A stretch of DNA of 64,000 nt from CAVZGO01 sp963774935 (GTDB taxonomy: Bacteria; Chloroflexota; Anaerolineae; Anaerolineales; UBA4823), in contig CAVZGO010000013.1 of NCBI GenBank assembly GCA_963774935.1, positions 62,001 through 126,000 on the forward strand. Direction: 5' to 3'. A program made the position numbers and the translations under genes. The notes under the pieces were generated by a model that saw only the letters and a program-made list of their open reading frames with translations, ran no database searches and was not told where the DNA came from. Within the stretch, counting starts at the first letter, position 1, and the number at the start of each line of letters is the position of its first letter. Shown here piece by piece: positions 36,172 through 45,316 of this stretch.

Positions 36172-37569
36172 TTAATTGAATCTACGGAAAACAGGTTTTA
36201 CTGGTCGACCAACAAGGTATTTCCCAACACCCTCATCCAGCGCTTTGCGATAGACAACCAGTGCATCAGCCACTGCATCGATGGTGCGATCGATATCCTC
36301 ATCCTGATGAGAGTAACTGACCACGAAGGATGGACCCAGGATGCCGCGCTTGATAATTTCCTGCATGAACAGCGTGCGGAATTCCTGTGAGCGGTTGCCT
36401 TGCTGGTCTTTGGTCACATAAATCAAATTACAGGGTTTACCAATAACTTCAAAATGACCTTCAAGGTGATGCTCAGAGATGGCTTTATTAATTCCTGTCA
36501 CCAGGCGCTCACCCTGCCGGTATAAAAACCCTACCACATCATTGGCTTCATATACTTTCATCGTTGCAATGGCTGCAGCGAGGGTGTGGTTCTCAGCGCC
36601 GTGGGTTTGCGAAAGCAAGAAGACACGCTCGCCGGTATGCTGAAAGCCGCCGAGCTGCATGATGTCACGCTTGCCCACCAGGGCAGAGATGGAAAAACCA
36701 TTTCCCAGGGCTTTGCCAAAGGTGGATAAATCAGGCACGATGCCATGCAAGGTCTGGGCGCCGCCACGGTGCAATCGGAAGCCGGTGATGATCTCATCCA
36801 GGACAAAGAGAGCACCGTTCTCATGGCAGAGTTGTTGGGCTTTGTGTAAAAAGTGATCCTTCGGTCCCTCAACCGTTTCCGCTTCGAGGACCAGGCAGGC
36901 AATTCGACCTGGGTACTGACTGAAGAGATCCTTCACACTCTGGAGGTCATTGTAGTGAAATTTCACTGTTAAATCCTGGATGGCTTGTGGAATTCCAGCC
37001 GGCATGCCGGTAGTACCGATAAACCAATCATCGCAGGAGAAGAAGGGATGGTCGGCACAGATTGCTACCAGGTCACGACCGGTATATGCGCGGGCTAATT
37101 TAACCGCTGCTGTGGTCACATCAGAACCATTCTTAGCAAACTTGACCATCTCAGTGCCATCGATCATGCTGAGCAATTTTTCAGCACACTCCAATTCGAT
37201 CGATGCAGGTCTGGTGAAGTTGCTGCCGAGCATCATCTGCCGGTAAGCTGCTTCGACTACCGGCTCGTAGGCATGGCCAAGGGTTACCGAGCGCAGTCCC
37301 ATACCATACTCAATGAACTCATTGCCATCGACATCCCAAACGTGACAACCCTTACCCCTGGCGATGAACGCCGGCGACTGCTCCGGATACTGGTCATCTC
37401 CTTTTGCATAAGTGTGCGCGCCGCCTGGGATCATCAGGTGGCTGGTTTTCTGCAGATCTTTTGAGCGAGCAAAATTGGAGATAAACCCAGCCGGCTGTTT
37501 TGGGGACCCACCGGGCAGTGTTGCGAAAGTCTCTTGTTCAGTGGGGAGTGATTGATAACGTGTGTCCAT
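36172..37569 (-). CDS. Class III PLP aminotransferase (glutamate-1-semialdehyde aminomutase-like)
   Basis: The 465-residue protein resembles GSA aminomutase: I-P-G-G-A-H-T-Y-A-K-G-D (about 47-58), the cofactor-phosphate region K-N-G-S-D-V-T-T-A-A (about 145), D-E-I-I-T-G-F-R-L (about 265) and the Schiff-base Lys in T-F-G-K-A-L-G-N-G (about 289). GSA-like proteins inside polysaccharide loci usually aminate or modify sugar or acyl intermediates rather than make heme. The 30-residue N-terminal extension and extended C-terminus are unlike HemL. Gene neighbours (cytidylyltransferase, DUF4910, PIG-L) support a sugar-related role. Confidence 0.82.
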   Translation of the reverse strand: MDTRYQSLPTEQETFATLPGGSPKQPAGFISNFARSKDLQKTSHLMIPGGAHTYAKGDDQYPEQSPAFIARGKGCHVWDVDGNEFIEYGMGLRSVTLGHAYEPVVEAAYRQMMLGSNFTRPASIELECAEKLLSMIDGTEMVKFAKNGSDVTTAAVKLARAYTGRDLVAICADHPFFSCDDWFIGTTGMPAGIPQAIQDLTVKFHYNDLQSVKDLFSQYPGRIACLVLEAETVEGPKDHFLHKAQQLCHENGALFVLDEIITGFRLHRGGAQTLHGIVPDLSTFGKALGNGFSISALVGKRDIMQLGGFQHTGERVFLLSQTHGAENHTLAAAIATMKVYEANDVVGFLYRQGERLVTGINKAISEHHLEGHFEVIGKPCNLIYVTKDQQGNRSQEFRTLFMQEIIKRGILGPSFVVSYSHQDEDIDRTIDAVADALVVYRKALDEGVGKYLVGRPVKPVFRRFN

Positions 37570-37654
37570 ACCTGTTCCTATATAAACCGAGATCTGTTGG
37601 GTATTAATAAATTGGGGAGCGAATAGTTATTCCGCCAGGGAATAACACATCGTT

Positions 37655-38960
37655 TCATAGCGGTTTCAAGAGATCCGCCTTCAACAATGCTTCGGCGGCT
37701 TCCTTTACCACGGTGAAGCTGATATCCGACTTTTCGGCAATGTCCAGCAATGAGAAATTACCATCCGAAAAATTGAGCACCCAGAGGAGTGCAAATTCGA
37801 AATCAGGGATTTCTTTGCGACCGCCAAGCGTGCTGTACAGCCCGCGTTTCCCCAGCTGCGGCTCGCATTTCGGATTCTGGTTCATGTAATAACGGTTGTG
37901 CTCGAGGACATCGATGACAGCCAGGTACTTGTGTGAAAGAATCTGCCAGATAATCCGGTTGGACGAGATCCAAATTGTCGGCGGAGGTGTGATATTCGGG
38001 ATAACCACCGTTGGGTGTGCGGGACAGGCTGCCAACTGCCAGGTTGAAAGCAGGTGAACAGTACTGGCGCTCATCGTAGCCATAAGGAGAAAATTCGCGC
38101 ACCTGGTAATCTTGACCCGAGTGCTTCAAAACGTGCAGGACAGCCCGGTCAATTTCTGCATCGCCACGACGGCTCTTTTTATAAGTCGATTTGCCAGGAT
38201 CGCCCACACAGGTGACCACAAGTCCGTGCTTGATGTGAGGGATGGTGGTTTCATTCAGCGCAAGCCAGGTGATCGAGCCGATCGTGCCAGGGATGAATAA
38301 AAACCGATATGTGAAGCGCCTGTTCTGGCTTTCGAGATGGCGGGCGAGGAATGCCGCCAGCGCCATGCCGGAGAGATTGTCGTTTGCCAGCGACGGGTGG
38401 CAGCTATGACAGGAGATCAACACCTCATCATCGGTCTCTCCGGGTAGAACATACTCACCATATGTCAGGTGCCCCGCTACAAGGCTGGTATCGATGAAAA
38501 CTTCGTATTCTCCATCCGGCATTGACTGGAGTTGGCGATCGGTCAGACAGAAGCCCCACTTTTCGGAATAATATGAAGTGCGATAGGGGATCCAATCAGG
38601 CGTTTCGGGTAACGAATGCAGGTGTTCTTTCAATTCTGCCTGTGAATAATAACCATGTATAGGGATACTGTAGTTCAGCAGATGCAGGTTGGAGCGCTTG
38701 AAATCGATGACCTTTTTACCGGACGGATCTTTGACGTAGGCGTCTCGTACATTCCATTCCCTTGGCACAACCCAATCGAATACTGGCGTGCCGCTGGGAA
38801 CCTCATGGATTTGCAAGGGAATGATCTGTTGCAAGATATGCAGCGATTGTCTGAAACCATCGCCGGTGATGCTTCGGCAGATCGGGTAGAGATCGCAAAT
38901 CAGCCGGTACATCTCATCAGCAAGGAACTGGATGTTAGAGGTCTGCGAATACAAGCTCAT
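37655..38960 (-). CDS. DUF4910-family aminopeptidase-like protein with winged-helix tail, one frameshift
   Basis: The frame from 38960 gives about 350 good residues: C-R-S-I-T-G-D-G near 28, then a zinc-peptidase-like core with S-C-H-S-C-H-P-S-L-A-N-D-N-L-S-G (about 185-200), a Y-G-Y-D-E-R-Q-Y-C-S-P motif and Y-P-E-Y-H-T-S-A-D-N. These resemble the metal ligands of M28-like DUF4910/DUF2172 proteins. At about 37932 one extra base disrupts the frame; removing it joins A-D-S-F to H-K-Y-L-A-V-I-D-V and a winged-helix-like C-terminal domain (to 37655). The total is about 434 residues. Such genes recur in sugar-synthesis loci, but their substrate is unknown. Confidence 0.75.
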
Positions 38961-40248
38961 ATTGTCTATCTAATAAGGACCAATATGAATCAATATATCG
39001 CTTAAGCCGACTTTGAATTTGCTCTCTCTCGAACCATAATCTTTGGAATTGTTCAATCACGGCTTCTACAGAAAAACTCTCAATGGGAAAGCAATACTCT
39101 TCCTGTCCGGTTTCGTTCATGAAAACTGCGACTTTGGAATGGTACGAAAGTGCAATTACCGGTTTATAGATGAGCTGTGAGAGAAGAACTCCATGGAAAC
39201 GGGAAGCGATAACGACATCGGTTTTATGTAGCTGGTCCATCAAAGCATCCACTGTGTCCACCGGCTCGTATATCAACTGACCAGGGCGGAGAGCACCCGC
39301 GTACTTCTCGATTAAGGCGCACACCTCTTGAATTGCAGGATGATCGTGAACACATTCCCCCGGGAAGAAACGGATGGCGAAATTCTGCCCCACTAACCAT
39401 ACTGCAATCTCAGCGAGCTTGTTGAGGTAGCCGTTATAAATTTCTTTGTCTTTCTCTGGCCACACTCTAGGATCGAAATAAGCCATCGGACCAATCCCAA
39501 TCGTTCCGCGAAATTCACTATTTGTTGTTCCATTTTGAGCAGGAGCCTGCAGGCTGTAAGCCAAGTCGGTATAAACCGGATCATCATTCTGGAAACCGAT
39601 CTGATTTACAAGGTCTTTGGTTTCCTGGTCGCGATATGAACGATAACAGGCAATGCCTAGAGCCTTTCGCACAAACCAGCGGCTCAGAGCGGCATCCAAC
39701 GAACCTTTGCCAACGCTGACAACCTTGAATTTCACCCCGCGCATTTTTGCCAGTAATGCCCAAACAAACAGGGTATAGGGGTGATGCCAGGCTCCCCCCC
39801 AGTATTCATCGAGCTGCCCGCCTCCTGATACTATGAATGCATCCATTCCTCTCAGCCAGCGGGAAGCCCTGATCACACCCATTATTTCAAGCGGTACGCT
39901 CAGGAATACTCGGTAGAACAGGCGGATTAATTTGTTCGACTTAAACCGTAGTCCACTAAGGGAGAGATAAATTTTATCGAAAGTATTCCCAGTCCCATTT
40001 TTTCCAGCCCAACCATAACTCGACATCCTGCCAACGGGATAAGTCTTGATATGATGTCGCTTCTCGGTATCCTCAGGGTTGAGGGAAAAACCCAAGATTG
40101 TCGCCTGGGGGTAACGATCGTAAAGATGTTGGAGCATTGCTTGCTGGATCGCAGCATCACCGAGATTGCCAAATCCAAACGGCCCCATTATGCCAACTAC
40201 TGGTGTTTGGTAAAAATCTATTTTCTTGGTTTGCATTGAATTAGCCAC
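38935..40248 (-). CDS. Polysaccharide pyruvyl transferase family protein
   Basis: The 437-residue protein has G-F-G-N-L-G-D-A-A-I-Q-Q-A near the N-terminus, a V-S-G-G-G-Q-L-D-E-Y-W-G motif (about 140), and a C-terminal S-R-F-H-G-V-L-L-S-Q-L block, all characteristic of the CsaB/WcaK pyruvyl-transferase superfamily (GT-B-like). Members add a pyruvyl ketal from PEP to sugars, giving the polymer a negative charge. Start may be GTG 40248 or ATG 40236. The gene overlaps the DUF4910 gene by 26 bases. Related proteins outside this activity exist, so the reaction is inferred. Confidence 0.82.
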   Translation of the reverse strand: MANSMQTKKIDFYQTPVVGIMGPFGFGNLGDAAIQQAMLQHLYDRYPQATILGFSLNPEDTEKRHHIKTYPVGRMSSYGWAGKNGTGNTFDKIYLSLSGLRFKSNKLIRLFYRVFLSVPLEIMGVIRASRWLRGMDAFIVSGGGQLDEYWGGAWHHPYTLFVWALLAKMRGVKFKVVSVGKGSLDAALSRWFVRKALGIACYRSYRDQETKDLVNQIGFQNDDPVYTDLAYSLQAPAQNGTTNSEFRGTIGIGPMAYFDPRVWPEKDKEIYNGYLNKLAEIAVWLVGQNFAIRFFPGECVHDHPAIQEVCALIEKYAGALRPGQLIYEPVDTVDALMDQLHKTDVVIASRFHGVLLSQLIYKPVIALSYHSKVAVFMNETGQEEYCFPIESFSVEAVIEQFQRLWFEREQIQSRLKRYIDSYWSLLDRQYELVFADL

Positions 40249-40286
40249 AGCTACTCGTAAAAATAATGATCTTCATTATGCGAGGA

Positions 40287-41215
40287 TTACGCCAAGCGAT
40301 ATAGGATCAGTTTAGAATCCACCGGGGTTCTCATGCCCTGAAGAAATCCCTGAGAAAATAAGATGATGCGCTTAAAACCTTGAGGCTTCTTACCCCTAAA
40401 AATGTTCGTCAGAGGTTTGATAAAACCAATGAAGAAAATGTTATAAAAAATTAACGGAATGATTCCCAGGTGATAACATTTCAGGATTTTTGCCTGTGCT
40501 GCTCCAATTCCGATCCAATCGCGTTTTGTTAATTCCCGAAACTCATCCTTCGTGCGATAGCCGTAATGAATAACACCAAAGTCGGCTGTTTCAAAGATAA
40601 CCAGACGTCTGGTGAGTGCCCGCATTGCCAGATCGTAATCTTCGCCTGACTTGAAGAGTGAACCTGGGCCTAAGTATTCATCAAAACCACCTAATTGTTT
40701 TATCATTGAAGATCGAACGGCTAAACCTGCAGCCATGCCTAGCGTACCAATGTAACCCATTAATGTGCGAATAGATCGGGACGACCTGTAGGTGTAATGC
40801 GGGATTGTTCCTCAGATTTGTTATGGGGAGCTGCGAATACATTGCAGAATAAAACTGCGACTTCAGGATGGGTTCGAAAAAGCGTATCGATCAATTCCAG
40901 CCAATCCGGTGGCACAGTACAATCGTCATCGGTAAAAGCGACAAGTTCTCCATTTGCTGTCAGCAATCCAACATTTCGTGCCCGGCTGGCACCCTGTGTA
41001 TCTGTTTTGATGTAGCGAAAATTTTCTTTATCCAGATAGGGTTTTACCGCATCTGCGGTCTCCTGATTCGTGCTTTGGTCGACCAGGATTACCTCGAAAT
41101 TCGGCATCGTATTCTCAAATACCGAATCCAGGGTGGCGATGACCTGGTTTCCCCTATTGCGCGTTGGGATAACTACCGATAATCGATTCGGAGATATATC
41201 CATAAAAGCAATCAC
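40287..41215 (-). CDS. Glycosyltransferase family 2 protein, one frameshift
   Basis: Two frames meet at 40760 (TTAATG). The first (41215 on) is a GT2 start: S-V-V-I-P-T-R-N-R-G, L-V-D-Q-S-T-N and F-T-D-D-D-C-T-V, ending at a stop just past 40765. The second begins M-G-Y-I-G-T-L-G-M-A-A-G and has the matching second half, G-S-L-F-K-S-G-E-D-Y-D-L-A-M-R-A. Restoring one base in the T-run at about 40770 gives a continuous protein of about 309 residues. It mirrors the intact GT2 at 44195-45142 almost segment for segment (V-D-Q-S-T-N, F/Y-T-D-D-D-C-T-V, S-G-E-D-x-D), so they are paralogues. Confidence 0.78.
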
Positions 41216-41784
41216 CCGGTAACGATAAACTTTTTATGATTGAGTAAATCATTGATAGAAAAAACCTGTAATGCCAGGTCTTTTTCAGAAATTTGGGAAA
41301 CCTGTAATGGCCAGGTAATATCGAATTGTGGATCATCCCATCGGAAACCACGCGCCGCTTCAGGAGCATAGAACTCTGACATCTGATAAAAGACTTCGGT
41401 ATCATCCACCAGTGTTTGGAAAGCCATGTGCAAAACCCTTCGGTATGTACAGGGCAATTCGATTTTCCGACAGTCAGCTCAACGGAATACCATTTCATGA
41501 AGGTAGTGGCAGTCGCGGCGCAGATCTACAATGACATCATAGATTGCACCCCGGGTGCAGCGCACCAGCTTCGCTTCCGCGTACGGAGGAAGCTGGTAGT
41601 GCATCCCTCGCAGGATGCCCTTCTTATGGTTGTACGAGATATTGCACTGGGCAACACATGGATCCAGACCCAGATCGGTAAATTCCCGCTGGCAAAAGTA
41701 GCGAGCAAAAAAGCCACGCTCATCCTCCCGGCGCTCCAGCTCAACCAGGTACGCACCGGGCAAAGAGGTCTCCGTGAAAATCAT
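41212..41784 (-). CDS. rfbC: dTDP-4-dehydrorhamnose 3,5-epimerase-like (RmlC family), three frameshifts
   Basis: The first 95 residues (F-T-E-T-S-L-P-G-A-Y-L-V-E-L, then E-R-G-F-F-A-R-Y-F-C and G-I-L-R-G-M-H-Y-Q) are typical RmlC, with the catalytic His in R-G-M-H. Three extra bases at about 41500 (AAA run), 41476 and 41426 break the frame. Removing them yields HEWYSVELTVENRIALYIPK, then GFAHGFQTLVDDTEVFYQMS, which matches the family very well, to the stop at 41212. The restored length (about 190) is normal. The epimerase would act on a 4-keto nucleotide sugar; with RfbF nearby the substrate may be CDP-linked. Three single-base extras in 80 bases is remarkable. Confidence 0.72.
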
Positions 41785-43074
41785 TTAGCTGTAAATCCTT
41801 GCTTCAGGAATGGGAACAATGAACTTTCCCCCCCAATCGCGGATGAATGCCATCTGTTTCATGATTTCATCCTTGAAATTCCAGGGCAGGATGAAGACAT
41901 AATCCGGTTTGACTTCAGCGATGCGGTCCGGGTGGTAGATCGGGATATGTGTGCCGGGCAGGAATTTCCCCTGCTTGTATGGATTGCGATCCACCGTGAA
42001 ATCGAGGAAATCGGTGCGGATGCCGCAGTAATTTAACAGTGTGTTGCCTTTTCCGGGCGCGCCATAACCGACAATTCTGTTTCCCTGGCGTTTCGCCTGG
42101 ATCAGGAATTCCAACAGCTTACGCTTGGTTTCCTCGACCTGGTCCGCAAAGGCGGTGTAGTGCATAATTTGGTCAAATCCCGCTTTCAGCTCTCGTTCGC
42201 GGAGCTCGATCACCCGCTCACCAACCGGCTTCGAAGTATCGCCTGTATGACGGGCATAAATTCGCAGCGAACCGCCATGAGTAGGCAGCTCTTCAACATC
42301 GAACAAGGTCATCCCGTGGGCAGCGAATATTTTCTCAGCGGTGATGAAGCTAAAGTATGAAAAGTGCTCATGGTAGATGGTATCGAACTGGTTTTCTTGC
42401 ATCAGCTGCCAGAGGTGAGGAAACTCGATGGTGATCACCCCGTGTGGTTTCAGCAAGATCTTCAATCCGGCCACAAAATCGTTCAGGTCTGGCACCTGCG
42501 CCAGGACATTGTTGCCAGCGATCAGATCTGCCTGCTTACCTTCAGCTGCCAGCTTGTGCGCCAGTGCTTCGCCAAAGAACTCGACAATAGTCGGAACGTT
42601 CTTTTCAATCGCCACTTTGGCGACATTCGCAGCCGGCTCAATACCCAGGCAGGGTATTTTCTTCTCGACGAAATATTGCAGCAAATAACCATCATTGCTG
42701 GCAACCTCTACTACCATGCTGGAAGAATTTAGTCCGAAGCGGTCTACCATCTTGTTAGTATAGGCATTGACGTGTTGGAGCCAGGAGTCAGCATAGGATG
42801 AAAAGTATGCATATTCCGTAAATATGTGCTCCGCAGAGACATATTGTTCTAGCTGAACCAGGAAACATTCCTGGCAAACATAAACGTGCAAGGGGAAAAA
42901 AGGCTCCATCTGGTTGAGCTGGTCTTTGCTCAGATAGCTCTCACACAGCGGGGACATCCCCAGGTCGACGAAAGTGTGCTGCAACGAAGCTCCACAAAAA
43001 CGACACGCAGCGCCTGTTGTAATATGTTGGTCAGTCAAGTCGATCACCTGTTCTGGATTTATTGTGGTTACCAT
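41785..43074 (-). CDS. Sugar C-methyltransferase (TylC3/NovU-like)
   Basis: The 429-residue protein has the three-part layout of SAM-dependent sugar C-methyltransferases: an N-terminal zinc ribbon C-R-F-C-G...C-x-x-C (about 24-75), a central SAM-binding fold with V-E-V-A-S-N-D-G-Y-L-L (about 121) and N-N-V-L-A-Q-V-P-D, and a C-terminal Rossmann-like domain with G-Y-G-A-P-G-K-G-N-T-L-L (about 330). Relatives methylate C3 of 4-keto-6-deoxy nucleotide sugars. With the 3,5-epimerase that starts one base past its stop, it implies a branched-chain deoxysugar in the polymer. Sequence is intact. Confidence 0.88.
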   Translation of the reverse strand: MVTTINPEQVIDLTDQHITTGAACRFCGASLQHTFVDLGMSPLCESYLSKDQLNQMEPFFPLHVYVCQECFLVQLEQYVSAEHIFTEYAYFSSYADSWLQHVNAYTNKMVDRFGLNSSSMVVEVASNDGYLLQYFVEKKIPCLGIEPAANVAKVAIEKNVPTIVEFFGEALAHKLAAEGKQADLIAGNNVLAQVPDLNDFVAGLKILLKPHGVITIEFPHLWQLMQENQFDTIYHEHFSYFSFITAEKIFAAHGMTLFDVEELPTHGGSLRIYARHTGDTSKPVGERVIELRERELKAGFDQIMHYTAFADQVEETKRKLLEFLIQAKRQGNRIVGYGAPGKGNTLLNYCGIRTDFLDFTVDRNPYKQGKFLPGTHIPIYHPDRIAEVKPDYVFILPWNFKDEIMKQMAFIRDWGGKFIVPIPEARIYS

Positions 43075-43095
43075 AATTCCAACTCTTTGATATTA

Positions 43096-44046
43096 CTATC
43101 GTGCTGCAGTAGCACCAATCACTTCAGTGTTCCAGCGCAGGTCAGCGCCTAATTTACCAGAAGCGAGCAGCTGTTTGATATGGTCAATGCGGCGGAAACG
43201 GGGTCCTTCAAAATCGGCTTTCAGCAAACCTACTCTCTGGTAGGCATGGTAAAGCTCTTCCGCACCAAGACGAGCATCCCATACCGGTTTGAATTCCGGC
43301 AGGGTTTTCGCGATTTTGCTGAAATCCACCCGATAATTGCGCTTGTCTGGGCCAGCATCCGGGGCGTACTCGATCCGGCAACCTGGCACAACATCTCGCA
43401 CGATCTCAGCCAGCTCACGAATGCGATAATTCTCCTTATTCAAGCCAACATTAAAAGCCTGGTTGTAGATAATTTCCCGAGGCGCTTTTAGCACAGCGAT
43501 GAAGGCACGTGAGATATCCTCGATGTGGATCAGCGGTCGCCAGGGGGAACCATCACTCATCAGGTATACCAAACCGGTGGTAAAGGCATGCGCCACCAGG
43601 TTATTGATGACCAGGTCAAAGCGCAAGCGTGGCGAGACACCATAAGCGGTTGAATTGCGCAGGTAGGTTGGGCAGAAGGTGTCATCGGCCAATTTGGCAA
43701 CATCACTCTCAACCAGCACCTTCGAATGCGCATAGGGGGTCACCGGGTTAAAATCTGCTTCTTCGGTCAAGAAATCATCCCCAGATGCGCCATACAGACT
43801 GCAAGATGATGAAAATAGGAAGCGAGCAACACCAGCTTCTTTTGCCAGCCTGGCCAGGCGAACCGAGCCACGGTGGTTGATATCATAGGTCAATTCGGGA
43901 TTCAGGTTGCCAATCGGGTCGTTCGAGATAGCCGCCAGGTGAATGACTGCGTCGATGATAAATAATTCGATCGTCTTGAGCTGCATAGCGCTTACATATT
44001 TCCTCTGTGTTATCAGTTGAAGCATTGTCAGAAATGATAAGCTCAA
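43096..44046 (-). pseudogene. NAD-dependent sugar epimerase/dehydratase lacking its N-terminus
   Basis: From about 43955 down, the frame reads D-A-V-I-H-L-A-A-I-S-N-D-P-I-G, then S-S-C-S-L-Y-G (catalytic Ser), T-P-Y-A-H-S-K (the Y-x3-K pair) and R-N-S-T-A-Y-G, a good extended short-chain dehydrogenase of the epimerase/dehydratase type. The first 60-65 residues, including the G-x-x-G-x-x-G cofactor loop, are missing; upstream codons in this frame are not protein-like. Instead the DNA upstream encodes the start of a GT2 protein in another frame. So the 5' end was lost at about 43955-43965 by deletion or misassembly. The intact gene would have followed the C-methyltransferase pathway. Confidence 0.7.
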
Positions 44047-44152
44047 AATCTGTATAAGTTTGATTCAAGATTGACTTGATTGCTTGGGCTAGATATCTAT
44101 CGCCATTAAAAACAGCCAGGCCAATGCTTACGGTTGGATTTGTGTTTTTCAT
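43883..44152 (-). pseudogene. N-terminal fragment of a GT2 glycosyltransferase
   Basis: The first 66 residues from ATG 44152 are an excellent GT2 start: V-S-I-G-L-A-V-F-N-G, then L-N-Q-T-Y-T-D-F-E-L-I-I-S-D-N-A-S-T-D and D-D-R-I-I-Y-H. After R67 the frame becomes unrelated and stops 22 codons later, because the DNA has switched to the middle of the epimerase gene in a different frame. About 230 residues of a normal GT2 are absent. No strong ribosome site precedes the ATG. Confidence 0.65.
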
Positions 44153-44194
44153 TTATCTATCATTCTTCTACTAGTAAGGTGATACTAGTCCTGC

Positions 44195-45142
44195 CTAATT
44201 TTTCGTAGTAGATTTGAAACGGTAGGTGGTATCATCAATTTCAGGAAAGAGACTCAGATAAATTCCGTTTATATAATAAATAGCTCGTCTGAATCCCCTG
44301 GGCTTGCACCCTTTAAGTATTTCGGTAAGAGGTTGCCAGAAAGCCCTAAAAATTAAATTGTATAATACGTAAAACAATATGTTCCATTCCCCTAATCTAA
44401 ATAATTTTCCATGGATGACACCTATTGCAGAAAAGTCACGTTTAATGATCTTCCGGAAATCCTCAATGTTCCGAAAACCATAATGAATCACTGGTGGATC
44501 AGAATCGTGGGCAACCCAATAACCCGACTTTAAGGCTCTTAATGCAAAGTCATGGTCTTCTCCAGAGAAATAAGGCGAACCTGGCCCAAAAAGGTCATCA
44601 AAACCTCCAATTCTTTCAGCGCAATCTTTTCGAACTGCCATCCCGGCACCCATACCAACATTTTTATAATACTGCCGCAAATTTTTATAAATATTGTCTC
44701 TTTCAATAATATAATGGGGTATTGAACCATGGGCTTCATTAACTATTCCAGGTATAACACTACTAAAAACGACTCCAACTTCCGGATGAGTTTCAATTAT
44801 TTCCACTAGTGACAAAATCCATTGTGGATGTACCGTACAGTCATCATCGGTATAAGCCACAATTTCTCCGCGGGCGGCGAGCAAACCAATATTTCTACTT
44901 ATACCAGTCCCGACTGTATCTGAATGGATATAACGGAAACGCGAATCCTTGCGAAAGGGTACAACCGCATCATCGGTTTCTTTATTTGTGCTCTGATCTA
45001 CCACAATCACTTCATATGACGGATATTCATTTGCAAATACCGATTCCAGCGTGTGAATAATACTGGTGCCTCGATTACGAGAACAAATAACAACAGATAC
45101 GTCTGGTATTGTTTCTTCTGCGAATTTCTCTTGAACTATCAT
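44195..45142 (-). CDS. Glycosyltransferase family 2 protein
   Basis: The intact 315-residue GT2 enzyme has V-S-V-V-I-C-S-R-N-R-G, V-V-D-Q-S-T-N, Y-T-D-D-D-C-T-V (metal-binding Asp cluster, about 98-103), and S-G-E-D-H-D-F-A-L-R-A (about 193-203) with the catalytic-base region. A C-terminal hydrophobic stretch (L-F-Y-V-L-Y-N-L-I-F) may touch the membrane. It is a paralogue of the frameshifted GT2 at 40287-41215. Its ATG overlaps the stop of a 36-codon frame by four bases. Confidence 0.88.
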   Translation of the reverse strand: MIVQEKFAEETIPDVSVVICSRNRGTSIIHTLESVFANEYPSYEVIVVDQSTNKETDDAVVPFRKDSRFRYIHSDTVGTGISRNIGLLAARGEIVAYTDDDCTVHPQWILSLVEIIETHPEVGVVFSSVIPGIVNEAHGSIPHYIIERDNIYKNLRQYYKNVGMGAGMAVRKDCAERIGGFDDLFGPGSPYFSGEDHDFALRALKSGYWVAHDSDPPVIHYGFRNIEDFRKIIKRDFSAIGVIHGKLFRLGEWNILFYVLYNLIFRAFWQPLTEILKGCKPRGFRRAIYYINGIYLSLFPEIDDTTYRFKSTTKN

Positions 45143-45249
45143 CTTTGCTCTAGACTTCCACGTACCAAAACGGCTTCGAACTGAATAAAGTGATGATCAA
45201 TGGGGAAGCTATATTGAATCGAGTATTCTTCGTGACCCGTAACGCACAC
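45139..45249 (-). CDS. Possible 36-codon frame coupled to the GT2 gene
   Basis: AGGAGG at 45261-45266 is the best ribosome site in this gap. An ATG 7 bases on (45253) opens only 14 codons, but a GTG at 45249 opens 36 codons with a protein-like sequence (T-G-H-E-E-Y-S-I-Q-Y-S-F-P-I-D) whose TGA overlaps the ATG of the GT2 gene. The segment T-G-H-E-E-Y..F-P-I-D recalls T-G-Q-E-E-Y-C-F-P-I-E near the end of the pyruvyl transferase at 38935-40248, so it may be a remnant of a second such gene or a leader peptide. Weakly supported. Confidence 0.3.
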   Translation of the reverse strand: MCVTGHEEYSIQYSFPIDHHFIQFEAVLVRGSLEQR

Positions 45250-45316
45250 GCATACTATATCCTCCTAGAAACCGTTATAAATTCCATATCAGAAATTACC
45301 AAGTGATAATAATAGA

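Noticed and set aside
36172..37569. HemL (heme pathway glutamate-1-semialdehyde aminomutase)
   Set aside because: The family match is real, but the N-terminal extension, changed ends and EPS gene setting argue for a sugar-pathway paralogue; no other heme gene is near.
40287..41215. Two separate short glycosyltransferase genes
   Set aside because: The halves complement each other exactly when compared with the intact paralogue at 44195, so a single frameshifted gene is the better reading.
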